Below, in pieces: positions 6,229 to 6,244 of a stretch of 6,244 bases of DNA (positions are counted from its first letter, which is position 1; each line of letters opens with the position of its first letter). The stretch is taken from positions 1-6,244 of the forward strand of contig CANQFW010000074.1 of the NCBI GenBank assembly GCA_947599995.1, given 5' to 3'. The DNA comes from an uncultured Clostridia bacterium. Its GTDB lineage: Bacteria; Bacillota; Clostridia; TANB77; CAG-508. Made by a program: the position numbers and the translations under genes. The notes beneath the pieces were generated by a model. It saw only the letters and a list, made by a program, of their open reading frames with translations. It searched no databases and was not told the origin of the DNA.

Positions 6229-6244
6229 ACTCTAGGAAAGTCAT

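Overview
This is a strongly AT-rich window whose protein motifs, Shine-Dalgarno sequences and RNA gene point to a low-GC Bacillota, most likely a Clostridia-type organism. The species cannot be fixed from the sequence.

Layout. (1) The left edge holds the 5' part of a minus-strand gene for a short coiled-coil protein built of 11-residue repeats. It runs off the window. (2) A 309-bp divergent intergenic region carries a near-consensus minus-strand promoter and a weaker plus-strand promoter for uvrC. (3) uvrC encodes a complete 595-residue nucleotide-excision-repair endonuclease subunit. (4) A 103-bp gap holds an extended -10 promoter overlapped by a perfect 6-bp inverted repeat. (5) A two-gene operon follows: an SbcD/YhaO-type metallophosphoesterase and an SbcC/Rad50/YhaN-type ATPase, joined by a TAATG stop/start overlap. 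(6) About 190 bp of very AT-rich DNA leads into a non-coding RNA gene that I recognise as 6S RNA (ssrS), with its own promoter and an intrinsic terminator.

Together the three complete protein genes form a DNA-repair segment. UvrC makes the incisions around bulky lesions. The phosphoesterase/ATPase pair is expected to process DNA ends or hairpins in the way of the Mre11-Rad50/SbcCD family. The 6S RNA is a separate unit that binds housekeeping RNA polymerase.

No wholly new system is evident. The most notable features are: the ATPase has two predicted membrane helices at the coiled-coil apex where a Rad50/SbcC zinc hook would be, together with an altered P-loop; there is an operator-like palindrome on the operon promoter; a young 33-bp tandem repeat lies inside the partial gene; and the 6S RNA contains mutually exclusive pairings.
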